A stretch of 12,505 nt of DNA from Gammaproteobacteria bacterium (GCA_029859555.1 JAOUCV010000028.1:1-12505), one strand, 5' to 3'. Shown: positions 1-8,718, counted from the first letter of the stretch. The notes: generated from the letters alone by a model not told the origin. Program-made: numbers and translations.

Positions 1-1
1 A

Positions 2-322
2 CAGCAGGCGGGTGTCAGCCGTATGGATTTACCTGTGAACGCGGACGAATTACTGGCCGCCCCGGGTGATGGCGAGACACTGGTAGTAAACGACGTGCTT
101 GAAGGTCCGGCGCAATACGGCGATATAGAGAACTGGGTTGATGCATTGCTACAACTGGAACGGCACTGGTTTACGCCGTTACTGACGGCAGTCAGGAGCG
201 CTGCGCTTGACTCGCTGGAGATACGTCCCTGCAATGGTTACGGTTATTTGACAAACAGAAAACAGCAGCGTGTTTTCTGGCAGCGCAAGCGTTTTTTCGA
301 GGATGTGTGTAGCCATGAGTAA
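2..322 (+). CDS. RpfE-like / phosphoglycerate-mutase-like protein, C-terminal part (partial)
   Basis: This reading frame is open to the left edge and ends at TAA 320-322, so only the last 106 residues are in the window; the Met codon at 23 is internal. The segment has a GDIENWVDALLQLE stretch, then a helical region and a basic, aromatic tail (RVFWQRKRFF). That tail resembles the end of the bacterial proteins annotated as phosphoglycerate mutase or RpfE, which lie next to recJ in Xanthomonas and other gammaproteobacteria. No catalytic motif of the alkaline-phosphatase superfamily is in the visible part, so the biochemical role cannot be judged. The stop overlaps the recJ start (ATGAGTAA, 315-322), which suggests cotranscription and translational coupling. 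The identification rests on the tail and the gene order. Confidence 0.6.
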   Translation, partial: QQAGVSRMDLPVNADELLAAPGDGETLVVNDVLEGPAQYGDIENWVDALLQLERHWFTPLLTAVRSAALDSLEIRPCNGYGYLTNRKQQRVFWQRKRFFEDVCSHE

Positions 323-2045
323 AACCATTGTACGACGCAGTTGTTCGTCCACAGAACAGTTTCCCGTCGATCTGCACCCGGTACTGCGCCGGGTCTATGC
401 TGCGCGCGCGGTCGAGAGCGCCGATGACCTGGACTATTCACTGGAACGTCTGATACCACCGGCAGAACTCGGTGGGCTGACAGGCGCGGTTGATTTGCTG
501 GAGGCGGCTGTCAGCGGACACCAGCGCATCGTGGTAGTTGGAGACTTTGATGCTGACGGGGCCACCAGTTGCGCCCTGTGCATGCGTGCCTTGCGTGCCA
601 TGGGAGCTACGGAAATTCATTACCTGGTGCCGAACCGGTTTGAATACGGTTATGGCCTGACGCCGGAGATAGTCAATGTGGCAGCTGAATTGCAGCCAGA
701 CCTGATTATGACTGTGGATAACGGTATCTCCAGTATTGAAGGTGTGGCGGCGGCCAGTCAGCAGGGCATCAAGGTATTGATCACCGATCATCACCTGCCC
801 GGCAAGCAATTGCCGGCAGCTGCGGCCATTGTCAATCCCAATAACATCGGTGACGGCTTTCCCAGCAAAAACCTTGCCGGCGTCGGTGTGGCATTTTACG
901 TGATGCTGGCATTGCGGGCCCGCTTGCGTGACAAGGGCTGGTTTCGAAACGAAGCAATAGCGGAACCGAATCTTGCACAGTATCTCGACCTGGTCGCGCT
1001 CGGTACAGTGGCCGACGTGGTGCCGCTGGATCGCAATAACCGCATCCTGGTGCAGCAGGGCGTACAGCGGATGCGTGCCGGTCGCTGTGTGCCGGGGATT
1101 CGTGCCTTGCTGGAAGTTGCTGGACGCAGCCTGTCGCGGCTGGTGTCAACCGACCTTGGTTTTACGGTTGGTCCGCGCCTGAACGCGGCTGGTCGCCTTG
1201 ATGATATGTCACTGGGTATTGAATGCCTGCTTGCCGATGACGCGAAGGCGGCATCGGAAATGGCTGCACGGCTGGATGCATTGAATCGTGAACGCAAGGA
1301 TATTGAATCCGATATGCAAAGCCGTGCCCTGGAAGCTATCGAGAATCTTAAGCTTGATGATAAACAGCTGCCGGTTGGTCTGTGCCTGTTTGATCCAGGC
1401 TGGCATCAGGGCGTCATCGGTATTCTTGCCGCACGCATCAAGGAACGTTTTCATCGGCCGGTGATTGCCTTTGCACGCAGTGGTGACGGCGAGATAAAAG
1501 GTTCGGCACGTTCGGTTAGTGGCTTGCATATTCGTGATGCGCTGGATGCGGTTGCAGCGCGACACCCTGACCTGATTGCAAAGTTTGGCGGCCATGCGAT
1601 GGCGGCGGGTCTGAGTCTGCCGGAAGCACATTACCCGGCATTTGCCAGCGCGTTTGATGAAGAAGTATCACGGCAGCTTTCCCGTGATGATCTCAATGGC
1701 GTCATTTACTCGGATGGTGAACTCGCTGAACAGGAGCTGTCACTGGAAACTGCGCAGCTGTTGCGAGACGCCAGTCCCTGGGGCCAGGGTTTTCCGGCGC
1801 CGGTGTTTGAAGGTGACTTTAATGTCGTCAGCCATCGCGTGGTGGGGCAGCGGCACCTGAAAATGACCCTGAGTCCCGAGCGCGGTAATTGCCAGATCGA
1901 CGGCATCGCCTTTAACACCGAGGTACTACCGCGGGGTAGTCAGCGGGTGCACATGGCCTACCGGCTCGATGTGAATGAATATCGTGGTATTGTCACCCCG
2001 CAGTTGATTGTTGAGCACATGGAAGCTCGCCGCCAAGCGGACTGA
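315..2045 (+). CDS. recJ: Single-stranded-DNA-specific 5'-3' exonuclease RecJ
   Basis: RecJ degrades single-stranded DNA 5' to 3' and acts in RecF-pathway recombination, mismatch repair and base excision repair in the cytoplasm. With the start at 315 the protein is 576 residues, the usual RecJ length. The DHH phosphoesterase motifs are intact: DFDADG (77-82), VDN (134-136), DHH (158-160) and ADVVPL (233-238). GPRLNAAGR follows at 286-294, then the DHHA1 motif GGHAMAAG (425-432). The C-terminal OB-fold region begins after about residue 460 and includes SPWGQGFPAPVFEG (487-500). The frame is open upstream to an ATG at 270, but 315 is preferred: it gives the compact ATGAGTAA overlap with the upstream gene, and GAGGA lies 11 bases before it (299-303). 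All metal-binding residues I looked for are present. Confidence 0.97.
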   Translation: MSKTIVRRSCSSTEQFPVDLHPVLRRVYAARAVESADDLDYSLERLIPPAELGGLTGAVDLLEAAVSGHQRIVVVGDFDADGATSCALCMRALRAMGATEIHYLVPNRFEYGYGLTPEIVNVAAELQPDLIMTVDNGISSIEGVAAASQQGIKVLITDHHLPGKQLPAAAAIVNPNNIGDGFPSKNLAGVGVAFYVMLALRARLRDKGWFRNEAIAEPNLAQYLDLVALGTVADVVPLDRNNRILVQQGVQRMRAGRCVPGIRALLEVAGRSLSRLVSTDLGFTVGPRLNAAGRLDDMSLGIECLLADDAKAASEMAARLDALNRERKDIESDMQSRALEAIENLKLDDKQLPVGLCLFDPGWHQGVIGILAARIKERFHRPVIAFARSGDGEIKGSARSVSGLHIRDALDAVAARHPDLIAKFGGHAMAAGLSLPEAHYPAFASAFDEEVSRQLSRDDLNGVIYSDGELAEQELSLETAQLLRDASPWGQGFPAPVFEGDFNVVSHRVVGQRHLKMTLSPERGNCQIDGIAFNTEVLPRGSQRVHMAYRLDVNEYRGIVTPQLIVEHMEARRQAD

Positions 2046-2253
2046 TATATGGCGTTAAATATACGTATAAACAGAAGTATATGAGATATACCTGAATTTT
2101 GACTTTATTCCGGGGTGCAGCAATGGGTCGCAAACGGGGCCAATGCTGGCCGCTTTCGCCCGGCGCTTAACAGGGTTGCCCGCAGTAGTCTCCCCGGAGC
2201 AACAGTAGTATCATGACGCGCTTTAAATTTCCTTTACGAATAGCATCTTATCT
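2046..2253. other. recJ-prfB intergenic region
   Basis: These 208 bases carry no convincing gene. A short dyad, GGCCA/TGGCC with a 4-base loop (2138-2151), is followed only by CTTTCG, so it is at best a poor terminator for recJ. A TTGACT box (2099-2104) has no good -10 partner at normal spacing. The prfB promoter, if separate, is therefore not identifiable by eye. No clear Shine-Dalgarno sequence precedes the prfB ATG at 2254. Confidence 0.5.
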
Positions 2254-3352
2254 ATGTCTGACCTGACCTCGATACGCAACCAGATTAAAGACCTCGACGG
2301 GAGAGCAGCGTCTCTCAGGGGGTATCTTTGACCTCGATAGCAAGAATGAACGGCTGACCGAGGTCACTCGCGAGCTGGAAGACCCGGACGTCTGGAATAA
2401 TCCTGAACGTGCCCAGGAACTGGGTAAGGAACGGGTGCGGCTTGAAGAGGTGGTGGTGACACTCAACAGCATGTCTCAATCACTGCAGGACGCGAGTGAG
2501 TTGCTGGAGTTTGCTGCCGAGGAAAACGACCAGGAAACGCTCGATGCGGTAGAAGCGGATGTGCATGCGCTTGAAGAAGATATCGCCAGGCTGGAATTCC
2601 GTCGCATGTTCTCCGGCGAGATGGACGCCAACAGTGCCTTTGTCGACATCCAGTCCGGCTCCGGTGGTACCGAGGCACAGGACTGGGCGGAAATGCTGCT
2701 GCGCATGTATCTGCGCTGGGCCGAGCGTCATGACTTCAAGACAGAATTAATCGAGGTGTCTGCCGGTGATGTGGCAGGTATCAAGAGTGCGACCGTGAAG
2801 GTAGACGGCGATTATGCGTTCGGCTGGTTGCGTACTGAGATCGGTGTGCACCGGCTGGTTAGAAAATCTCCCTTTGATTCCGGTAACCGCCGCCATACGT
2901 CATTTGCCGCGGTATTTGTTTCACCGGAAATTGATGACGATATTGACATTGACATCAACCCTGCCGATCTCCGCATTGATGTGTACCGTGCCAGTGGTGC
3001 CGGTGGACAGCATGTTAACCGCACAGAGTCGGCGGTGCGTATCACACATGAGCCGAGTGGTACCGTGGTGCAGTGCCAGAACGACCGCTCGCAACACAAG
3101 AACAAGGCAACCGCCATGAAGCAGCTGAAGTCGAAGCTGTATGAGCTGGAGATACAAAAGCGCAGCGTTGATCAGCAGGCACTTGAGGAAACCAAGTCAG
3201 ATATAGGATGGGGCAGCCAGATCCGGTCCTATGTGCTGGACCAGTCGCGTATCAAGGACCTGCGCACCAATGTCGAGGTGGGTAATACCCAGGCGGTACT
3301 GGATGGTGACCTGGACCAGTTTATTGAGGCGAGTCTGAAGAGTGGTTTATAG
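2254..3352 (+). CDS. prfB: Peptide chain release factor 2 (RF2), made by programmed +1 frameshift
   Basis: RF2 recognises UAA and UGA stop codons and triggers peptide release on the ribosome. The product joins 2254-2328 to 2330-3352, giving 365 residues, exactly the E. coli RF2 length. The first 25 codons end at CTT 2326-2328 followed by in-frame TGA 2329-2331; moving +1 continues with GAC. Without the shift only a 25-residue peptide is made. The stop-codon recognition tripeptide SPF is at 205-207. The catalytic GGQ is at 250-252, inside [18 protein letters not shown]. Residue 246 is Ala, as in most bacteria, rather than the Thr of E. coli K-12. The N-terminal frame is closed upstream by TAA at 2224-2226, which supports the ATG at 2254. 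lysS lies downstream, as in E. coli prfB-lysS. Confidence 0.98.
2317..2332 (+). promoter_or_regulatory. prfB: prfB programmed +1 frameshift site (autoregulation)
   Basis: The site has all canonical parts: a Shine-Dalgarno-like AGGGGG (2317-2322), a 3-base spacer TAT, the slippery CTT (2326-2328), the UGA stop (2329-2331) and the favourable following C (2332). In known bacteria, low RF2 makes termination at this UGA slow, so ribosomes shift +1 and more RF2 is made. The peptide reads RGYL before the shift and DLD after it, parallel to E. coli RGYL/DYD. The arrangement is directly visible; the regulation is inferred from the family. Confidence 0.97.
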
Positions 3353-3387
3353 ATGTGCCCTTTTCGTGATTGCCATATTTATCCCGC

Positions 3388-3406
3388 CGCCCTCCGGGAG
3401 AGGGCG
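3388..3406. repeat. GC-rich hairpin between prfB and lysS
   Basis: CGCCCTC (3388-3394) and GAGGGCG (3400-3406) form a perfect 7-bp stem around a CGGGA loop. No T tract follows on either strand, so it is not a standard intrinsic terminator. The CCTCCGGGAGAGGG core looks like the short GC-rich intergenic palindromes (REP-like) scattered in many proteobacterial genomes. Only one copy is in this window. A role in mRNA 3' end stability or in setting prfB versus lysS levels is possible but not shown. Confidence 0.5.
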
Positions 3407-3497
3407 AGGGCAGAGTATTTAAGCAGTTATCCGCGTTATTTTTCGGTGATAATCTATTAATGACGTGTATTTTTAAACCCTACATATCAGACAAACT

Positions 3498-4985
3498 ATG
3501 ACAGACCAGGACGAAAACTCGCTCATCGCCCAGCGGCGCAGCAAACTCGATGCGATCCGCAAGGATGGCAATGCCTTTCCGAATGATTTCCGCCGCAACG
3601 CGGTTGCCGGTGAATTGCATGCCGAGTATGACGATAAGGACAATGAGTTGCTGGAGGCTGAGCCGGTGCGCGTCAATGTGGCCGGACGGCTGATGGCCAA
3701 GCGGGTGATGGGCAAGGCAAGTTTTATACAGTTGCAGGACATGTCCGGCCGTATCCAGATATTTCTGCAACGTGATTCACTAGCTGAAGGCCTCTATCAG
3801 AACTTCAAGACCTGGGACGTCGGCGATATCATTGGTGCTGAAGGCGTGCTGTTCAAAACCAGGACCGGTGAGCTGTCCGTGCGCGCAGACGCTATCCGCA
3901 TGCTGACAAAATCATTGCGGCCACTGCCAGAGAAGTTTCATGGTCTTGCGGACCAGGAAACCCGTTACCGGCAACGTTATGTTGACCTCATTATGAATGA
4001 AGTGTCGCGCAATACCTTTCGTATGCGCAGTCGCATTGTGCAGTTTATTCGCGATTATCTGAACGGCAAGGATTTCCTTGAAGTGGAAACCCCTATGATG
4101 CAGGCGATTCCGGGTGGCGCGACGGCGCGGCCTTTCTCAACCTTTCATAATGCACTCGACATGGACCTGTTTCTGCGAGTCGCCCCTGAGCTGTATTTAA
4201 AGCGGTTGGTGGTAGGCGGTTATGAGCGCGTCTACGAGATTAACCGCAACTTCCGCAATGAAGGCTTGTCGACGCGGCACAATCCCGAGTTTACCATGCT
4301 GGAGTTTTACCAGTCGTACGCCGACTTCAACGATTTAATGGATCTGACGGAAGACCTGTTGCGCAATATGGCGCAGGACTTGCTCGGCAGTGCCCTTGTT
4401 GAATATCAGGGCAGTCACTACGACTTTGATAAACCGTTTCACCGCATCAGCGTGCGGGATTCCATTTTGCATTTTAATCCCGAACTGATACCCGAAGATG
4501 TTGATGACCCTGAGCGGGCAAGGGCGGTGGCAGCGAACCTCAAGATTCCACTGAAAGACAGTTATGGACTGGGTAAGGTACAGATCGAGATTTTTGAAAA
4601 GACGGTAGAAGGCCGGCTGCAGGATCCTACCTTTATTACTGCATATCCTACCGAAGTGTCACCGCTGGCACGAAGGAACGATGACAATCCGTTTATTACC
4701 GATCGTTTTGAATTCTTTGTCGGTGGGCGCGAAATCGCCAACGGTTTCTCCGAGCTGAATGATGCCGAAGACCAGGCGGAACGTTTCCGCCAGCAGGTGG
4801 CAGACAAGGACGCTGGTGATCTGGAAGCAATGCACTATGATGATGACTATATCCGTGCGCTGGAACATGGCATGCCACCCACGGCGGGTGAGGGTATTGG
4901 TATCGACCGGTTGGTGATGTTGTTCACGGATTCGCCGTCGATTCGTGATGTGCTGCTGTTTCCGCATATGCGTCCGGAGGGCTGA
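3498..4985 (+). CDS. lysS: Lysyl-tRNA synthetase, class II
   Basis: This enzyme charges tRNA-Lys with lysine using ATP. The protein is 495 residues, close to E. coli LysS (505). The N-terminal anticodon-binding OB fold spans about 58-140, including [20 protein letters not shown]. The catalytic domain has class II motif 1 (FLEVETPMM, 193-201), motif 2 (about 244-270, with the core arginine in NFRNEG 251-256) and motif 3 (GEGIGIDR, 464-471). [19 protein letters not shown] and [16 protein letters not shown] are typical of bacterial LysRS. No strong Shine-Dalgarno sequence is visible before the ATG, but the N-terminus aligns with E. coli up to [13 protein letters not shown] AFPNDFRR (26-33), so the start is reasonable. 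It is 145 bp downstream of prfB, the common prfB-lysS arrangement. Confidence 0.98.
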   Translation: MTDQDENSLIAQRRSKLDAIRKDGNAFPNDFRRNAVAGELHAEYDDKDNELLEAEPVRVNVAGRLMAKRVMGKASFIQLQDMSGRIQIFLQRDSLAEGLYQNFKTWDVGDIIGAEGVLFKTRTGELSVRADAIRMLTKSLRPLPEKFHGLADQETRYRQRYVDLIMNEVSRNTFRMRSRIVQFIRDYLNGKDFLEVETPMMQAIPGGATARPFSTFHNALDMDLFLRVAPELYLKRLVVGGYERVYEINRNFRNEGLSTRHNPEFTMLEFYQSYADFNDLMDLTEDLLRNMAQDLLGSALVEYQGSHYDFDKPFHRISVRDSILHFNPELIPEDVDDPERARAVAANLKIPLKDSYGLGKVQIEIFEKTVEGRLQDPTFITAYPTEVSPLARRNDDNPFITDRFEFFVGGREIANGFSELNDAEDQAERFRQQVADKDAGDLEAMHYDDDYIRALEHGMPPTAGEGIGIDRLVMLFTDSPSIRDVLLFPHMRPEG

Positions 4986-4987
4986 TG

Positions 4988-5006
4988 CCGGCAGCTTGCG
5001 GGTTTT
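4988..5006 (+). terminator. Weak candidate terminator after lysS
   Basis: CCGGCA (4988-4993) can pair with TGCGGG (4997-5002) with one G-G mismatch and a 3-base loop, followed by four T residues. It starts 3 bases after the lysS stop. The stem is short and interrupted, so termination would be partial at most. Confidence 0.3.
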
Positions 5007-5101
5007 AATGGTGGAGCGGCCTGCAGTCACAAATTGTTCAGTATTAATTCGCGGCTGCAGGGCACTCCCGCCGGTACTTTTTTCACAGGAGTACAGATTA
5101 C

Positions 5102-5731
5102 ATGGATAAGCTCAAACATTTCCTGAAAACCTCGCTACTGGGTGGCCTGGTTGTGATCCTGCCTGTTGCGATACTGGTATCGGTATCGGTATGGATCTTT
5201 GATCTGATCGCCAGCTGGATCCAGCCACTTACAAGAATTGTTATAAAGGACACGCAAACCAATGAATTTATAGCGGAAACATTCGTTATTATTCTGATTG
5301 TTGCGGCCTGTTTCTTTGTCGGTGTGCTGGTCCGTACCCGGTTGGGCGGATTCTTCTACAACCAGGTTGAGACCCGCATACTGCGGTTGGCCCCGGGCTA
5401 TTCGATGATCAAGGAAACCGTACTGCAGCTGTTTGGCAGCCGCAAGGATTCGCCCTTTTCATCGGTAGCGCTGGCGCAGATTTTTTGTAATTCCACCATG
5501 GCAACCTGTTTTATTACCGATACCCACGACGACGGCAGCTATACGGTATTTGTGCCGACCGGGCCGAATCCGACGTCGGGCCTGATCTATCATCTGCGAG
5601 GAAAGTATGTGCATCCGGTGTCGATCCCGGTGCAGGATGCCATGCGCAGTATTATCAGTTGCGGTGCGGGTTCAAGGAAATTGATGGAACAGTATTGCCC
5701 GGAGCTGGTTCGAAATCTGCCGGACGATTGA
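5102..5731 (+). CDS. DUF502 family inner-membrane protein
   Basis: The 209-residue protein belongs to the DUF502 family, whose function is not established. Two hydrophobic segments are predicted by eye, about residues 11-33 (LLGGLVVILPVAILVSVSV) and 59-78 (FVIILIVAACFFVGVLV). A soluble C-terminal half of about 130 residues follows. Family-typical elements include GGLVVILP near the start, the RLAPGYSMIKETVLQLF stretch (95-111) and VPTGPNPTSG (151-160). AGGAG (5087-5091) lies 10 bases before the ATG, which supports the start. It sits 116 bp after lysS and its stop is 8 bp from the stop of the convergent mltD gene. The position after lysS may be cotranscription by readthrough. Its role remains open. 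Confidence 0.85.
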   Translation: MDKLKHFLKTSLLGGLVVILPVAILVSVSVWIFDLIASWIQPLTRIVIKDTQTNEFIAETFVIILIVAACFFVGVLVRTRLGGFFYNQVETRILRLAPGYSMIKETVLQLFGSRKDSPFSSVALAQIFCNSTMATCFITDTHDDGSYTVFVPTGPNPTSGLIYHLRGKYVHPVSIPVQDAMRSIISCGAGSRKLMEQYCPELVRNLPDD

Positions 5732-5739
5732 TGTTATAG

Positions 5740-7326
5740 CTAGCTGTGAACGTCTGAGGGCAGTCGGGTTACGTCCACGTACAGTTTTAAATGCTGGCCG
5801 GGTTGCAGATATTTTCCCTTGGTGAGATTGTTCCAGCGTCGCAAGTCAGTAATGCTGACACTGAATTTCTGTGCGATCCGGTAGAGCGAGTCACCGTTGC
5901 GTACCGTGTAGTTGACCTTGCGGATGCGTTTGCCATCGGCGTGTATCCTGCCTTTCTGCCAGATTACCAACTGTTGTCCAGGCCGGATCAGTTTCCCGTT
6001 ATCGAGCCGGTTCCAGCGCGTTACCTGGCTTACGGTGACATCGTATTGCCGGGCAATATTCCAGAGGCTGTCCCCCTGGCGTACCTTGTGCGTCAGCTTG
6101 CCGCTTGAGTTGCTGGCGGCCGGTTGCAGGTGTTTCGCCAGCGCCGTGTAGCGTGAGGCATCCTGTGCAGCGACGGGTACCAGCAAGTGTTGCCCGCTAC
6201 GAATATTCGAGCTCTTTAAAACATTGGTATTTCGCAACACACTGACGGTGGTGTTGTAGCGTTTGGCAATACCCGAGAGGGTCTCTCCATTTTTAATCTT
6301 GTGCCGTACCCACTTGACGCGTTGCTCGTCCGGCAGTGCTGTGAGGTTTTCCTCAAACACCGCTGCCTGGGCCAGAGGGATGGCCAGTTGATGCGGTCCG
6401 TCCGGATGAGTCGACCAGCGGTTGAAACCGGGGTTTAACAGGTACAGCTGCTCTGTGTCTATCGCTGCGAGTTCCGCTGCTACGGCTATGTCCAGCTGTC
6501 CGCGGGTGTCGACAACGGCAAAAGCAGGGGCGCTATCAACGGGCGCGAGGACCACACCGTATTTTTCGGCATGCCTGACGACGTCACTGATAGCGAGCAG
6601 CTTTGGAACATAGGCCGATGTTTCTTTCGGCAGGGCCAGGTGCCAGAAGTCAATCGGTTTGCCGGCCTTGCGGTTACGCTTGATGGCCTTGCTGACAGTG
6701 CCGCTGCCCGAATTGTAGGCAGCAATGGCCAGTAGCCAGTCGCCGTCAAAGCGTTGCTGTAAATAGTCGAGATAGTTGAGTGCGGCCTGCGTTGATTCGA
6801 GCACATCGCGGCGACCGTCATACCACCAGTCCTGCTTGAGACCGTACATCTTGCCGGTACCTGGTATGAATTGCCACATGCCGGCAGCCCGGCCATGTGA
6901 ATAGGCAAAGGGGTCGTAGCCGCTTTCCACGAACGGTAGCAGCACCAGTTCACTCGGGAAGCCGCGCTTTTTTACTTCCTCGTATATATAGGCAAGGTAG
7001 GGATCGCCGCGTTTGAATGTTCTTTCAACCTGTCGTGCACTTCTGCCGTATTCGTTGGCGTGCTTGCGAACCGCTGGTTGCTGTGTGCCACTCAGGCGAA
7101 AGCCCTGGCGGAGCTCTGTCCAGAAATCCGGTGTGCTGCTATCAGCCAGGGTGGTTGAGTGATGATACTGTCCGCCACTGGCGGTAGGTTTGTGCGAATC
7201 AAGTTCAGTGATGGTTGCAAAATCACTATCACTTGAATCACTTTTTTGTGTCGGGGTGTTGAGTGAGGCGCATCCGGCGATCTGCTGGATGAGAAATACG
7301 GATAATACAAGTCGCAGGATCTTCAT
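5740..7326 (-). CDS. mltD: Membrane-bound lytic murein transglycosylase D, lipoprotein with three LysM domains
   Basis: MltD cleaves the MurNAc-GlcNAc bond of peptidoglycan to form 1,6-anhydroMurNAc ends, from the periplasmic face of the outer membrane. The protein has 528 residues. The signal peptide ends in lipobox IAGC with lipidated Cys19; the +2 residue is Ala, so outer-membrane sorting is expected. The SLT catalytic domain spans about 105-230, with the catalytic Glu134 in PFVESGYDP, then AAGMWQFIPGTG (147-158) and AAYNSGSG (202-209). Three LysM peptidoglycan-binding modules follow at about 340-384, 412-456 and 471-516, each with an NGETL or GDSL-type start and a GQ near the end. E. coli MltD has 452 residues and two LysM modules, so this one is longer. 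It is divergent from the yafS-like gene, as part of the mltD-yafS-rnhA-dnaQ neighbourhood. Confidence 0.95.
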   Translation of the reverse strand: MKILRLVLSVFLIQQIAGCASLNTPTQKSDSSDSDFATITELDSHKPTASGGQYHHSTTLADSSTPDFWTELRQGFRLSGTQQPAVRKHANEYGRSARQVERTFKRGDPYLAYIYEEVKKRGFPSELVLLPFVESGYDPFAYSHGRAAGMWQFIPGTGKMYGLKQDWWYDGRRDVLESTQAALNYLDYLQQRFDGDWLLAIAAYNSGSGTVSKAIKRNRKAGKPIDFWHLALPKETSAYVPKLLAISDVVRHAEKYGVVLAPVDSAPAFAVVDTRGQLDIAVAAELAAIDTEQLYLLNPGFNRWSTHPDGPHQLAIPLAQAAVFEENLTALPDEQRVKWVRHKIKNGETLSGIAKRYNTTVSVLRNTNVLKSSNIRSGQHLLVPVAAQDASRYTALAKHLQPAASNSSGKLTHKVRQGDSLWNIARQYDVTVSQVTRWNRLDNGKLIRPGQQLVIWQKGRIHADGKRIRKVNYTVRNGDSLYRIAQKFSVSITDLRRWNNLTKGKYLQPGQHLKLYVDVTRLPSDVHS

Positions 7327-7479
7327 GCTTTGATATCGGCGATGCCCCGGTTGGTCTTGATATAAAGGTATGTGACCAGCGCCACATCTTGCATACAGCC
7401 CTAATCTGCGGCCATATCCTGACAGCCCCTTCGGAGCGGGTCAATATGTTTTCAGGGAAAGGGTTTTTGGAGTACGGGA

Positions 7480-8277
7480 ATGGCCGGAATGCGTTATTAT
7501 TCAGAGGTAATGAACAAGCCATCTACAGCGCCTCTCAGGTCTGCCTCGCTGCGCAGCTGGTACCAGCGCCCGCTGGGGCAATTACTGGCGCACAACGAGC
7601 TGTTGGCGCTGGAATCCGAGTTACCCACGCTGTTTGGCTATCACCTGCTGGTGCTGGATCCGCCGTGGGAACGCTGTCACCTGGAAAACAGCCGTATTCC
7701 CCACCATGTCATTCAGAGCGTCGAGCCCCTGGCGCAGCAACAGGCGGGACTCGGCGGTCATACCGAGCAGTGGCCGATCATGAGCGATACCATCGATGCC
7801 ATCGTTTTACCACATACCCTGGAAATCACCCGGGATCCACACCAGGTATTGCGCGAAGCAGATCGCAGCCTGATCCCGGACGGCCACCTGGTGATTATCG
7901 GTTTCAATCCACGCAGCCTGTGGGGGCTACGCCGCGCATTGTCGCGCAAGCACCGGCAGATGCCATGGGGTTGCCAGTTTCTCAGTATGAACCGGATGAA
8001 GGACTGGCTCAGATTGCTGGGCTTCGACACCCTGCATGCGCGTTATCTTTTTCAGTATCCGCCACTGCAAAATGTTCGCTTGCTTGAAAAGCTGCGTATA
8101 AGCGCTGCACCCGGCGATAACTATGGCCGCAAGTATCTTTCGGCAGCCTACATACTGGTGGCCCGTAAACGCAGTATCGTACTGACACCATTGAAAGAAG
8201 GTCCACTGGAACGGCGCCGGCTGTTTCCGGTCGGGATCCCCAGCTCGACACAAGGCAATGTGCGACGTGTCAACTGA
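7480..8277 (+). CDS. yafS: YafS-like methyltransferase-fold protein
   Basis: This 265-residue protein resembles E. coli YafS and other Methyltransf_11-like proteins found beside rnhA. The visible methyltransferase part is the second half of a Rossmann-like fold: [18 protein letters not shown] (103-120), [22 protein letters not shown] (123-144) and a following LWGLRR helix. The usual SAM-binding glycine motif (GxGxG) is not recognisable in the N-terminal third (about 45-75). It is therefore either a degenerate SAM binder or a fold without methyltransferase activity; no substrate is known to me. TGGAG (7468-7472) is 7 bases before the ATG at 7480. Alternative starts at 7489 and 7510 are possible, the latter with an AGAGG too close at 2 bases. 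The 3' end overlaps rnhA, indicating an operon. Confidence 0.8.
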   Translation: MAGMRYYSEVMNKPSTAPLRSASLRSWYQRPLGQLLAHNELLALESELPTLFGYHLLVLDPPWERCHLENSRIPHHVIQSVEPLAQQQAGLGGHTEQWPIMSDTIDAIVLPHTLEITRDPHQVLREADRSLIPDGHLVIIGFNPRSLWGLRRALSRKHRQMPWGCQFLSMNRMKDWLRLLGFDTLHARYLFQYPPLQNVRLLEKLRISAAPGDNYGRKYLSAAYILVARKRSIVLTPLKEGPLERRRLFPVGIPSSTQGNVRRVN

Positions 8278-8704
8278 AACCGAGATCTTTACCGACGGTG
8301 CCTGCCGTGGCAACCCGGGTCCGGGTGGCTGGGGCGCATTACTGCGCCACAATGGTCATGAGAAGACCCTGTATGGCGCGGAAGCACTGACAACCAACAA
8401 CCGCATGGAACTGATGGCGGCCATCCAGGCGCTTGAAAGCCTGACGCGTCCCTGTTGCGTGCGCCTGACGACGGACTCGAAATATGTGCAGCAGGGTATC
8501 CAGGAATGGATGGAAAACTGGAAACGGCGCGGCTGGAAGACAGCGGCGAGGAAGCCGGTGAAAAACGTGGATCTCTGGCAGCGTCTGGACAAGGCCACGC
8601 AAGGACATCAGATTGAATGGGCCTGGGTAAAGGGCCACAGTGGCCATACTGAAAACGAACTGGCCGATGAACTGGCGAACAAGGCCATAGACGAACTTTT
8701 ATAG
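8258..8704 (+). CDS. rnhA: Ribonuclease HI
   Basis: RNase HI cuts RNA in RNA:DNA hybrids, removing R-loops and primers. The 148-residue form from ATG 8258 has the full active site: Asp13 ([12 protein letters not shown]), Glu51 ([10 protein letters not shown]), Asp73 (TTDSKYV), His127 ([10 protein letters not shown]) and Asp137. The basic handle region WKRRGWK (88-94) is present. An in-frame GTG at 8267 would give 145 residues and place these at 10, 48, 70, 124 and 134, exactly the E. coli numbering. AAGG (8252-8255) is only 2 bases from the ATG but 11 from the GTG, so the GTG may be the true start. The gene overlaps the end of the yafS-like gene and is followed 14 bp later by dnaQ. In E. coli rnhA is divergent from dnaQ; here they are co-directional. 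Confidence 0.97.
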   Translation: MCDVSTETEIFTDGACRGNPGPGGWGALLRHNGHEKTLYGAEALTTNNRMELMAAIQALESLTRPCCVRLTTDSKYVQQGIQEWMENWKRRGWKTAARKPVKNVDLWQRLDKATQGHQIEWAWVKGHSGHTENELADELANKAIDELL

Positions 8705-8718
8705 ACGGCAGAAAACGC

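Noticed and set aside
270..314. Longer recJ start at ATG 270
   Set aside because: It would overlap the upstream gene by 53 bases and add 15 residues unlike RecJ. ATG 315 gives the compact ATGAGTAA overlap and a reasonable ribosome binding site.
2099..2127. Sigma70 promoter upstream of prfB from TTGACT
   Set aside because: There is no -10-like hexamer at 16-18 bases spacing.
2435..3352. prfB as a 305-residue protein starting at 2435
   Set aside because: It lacks the RF2 N-terminal part, which is present upstream and joined by the frameshift.
5020..5061. CCTGCAG/CTGCAGG inverted repeat upstream of the DUF502 gene
   Set aside because: It is only 7 bp with a 28-base loop, and each arm contains the common palindrome CTGCAG, so chance pairing is likely.
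7389..8087. 232-codon + strand ORF overlapping the yafS-like gene
   Set aside because: It lies in another frame of a gene with clear homology, and its translation (Pro, Gly and Arg rich) resembles no protein.
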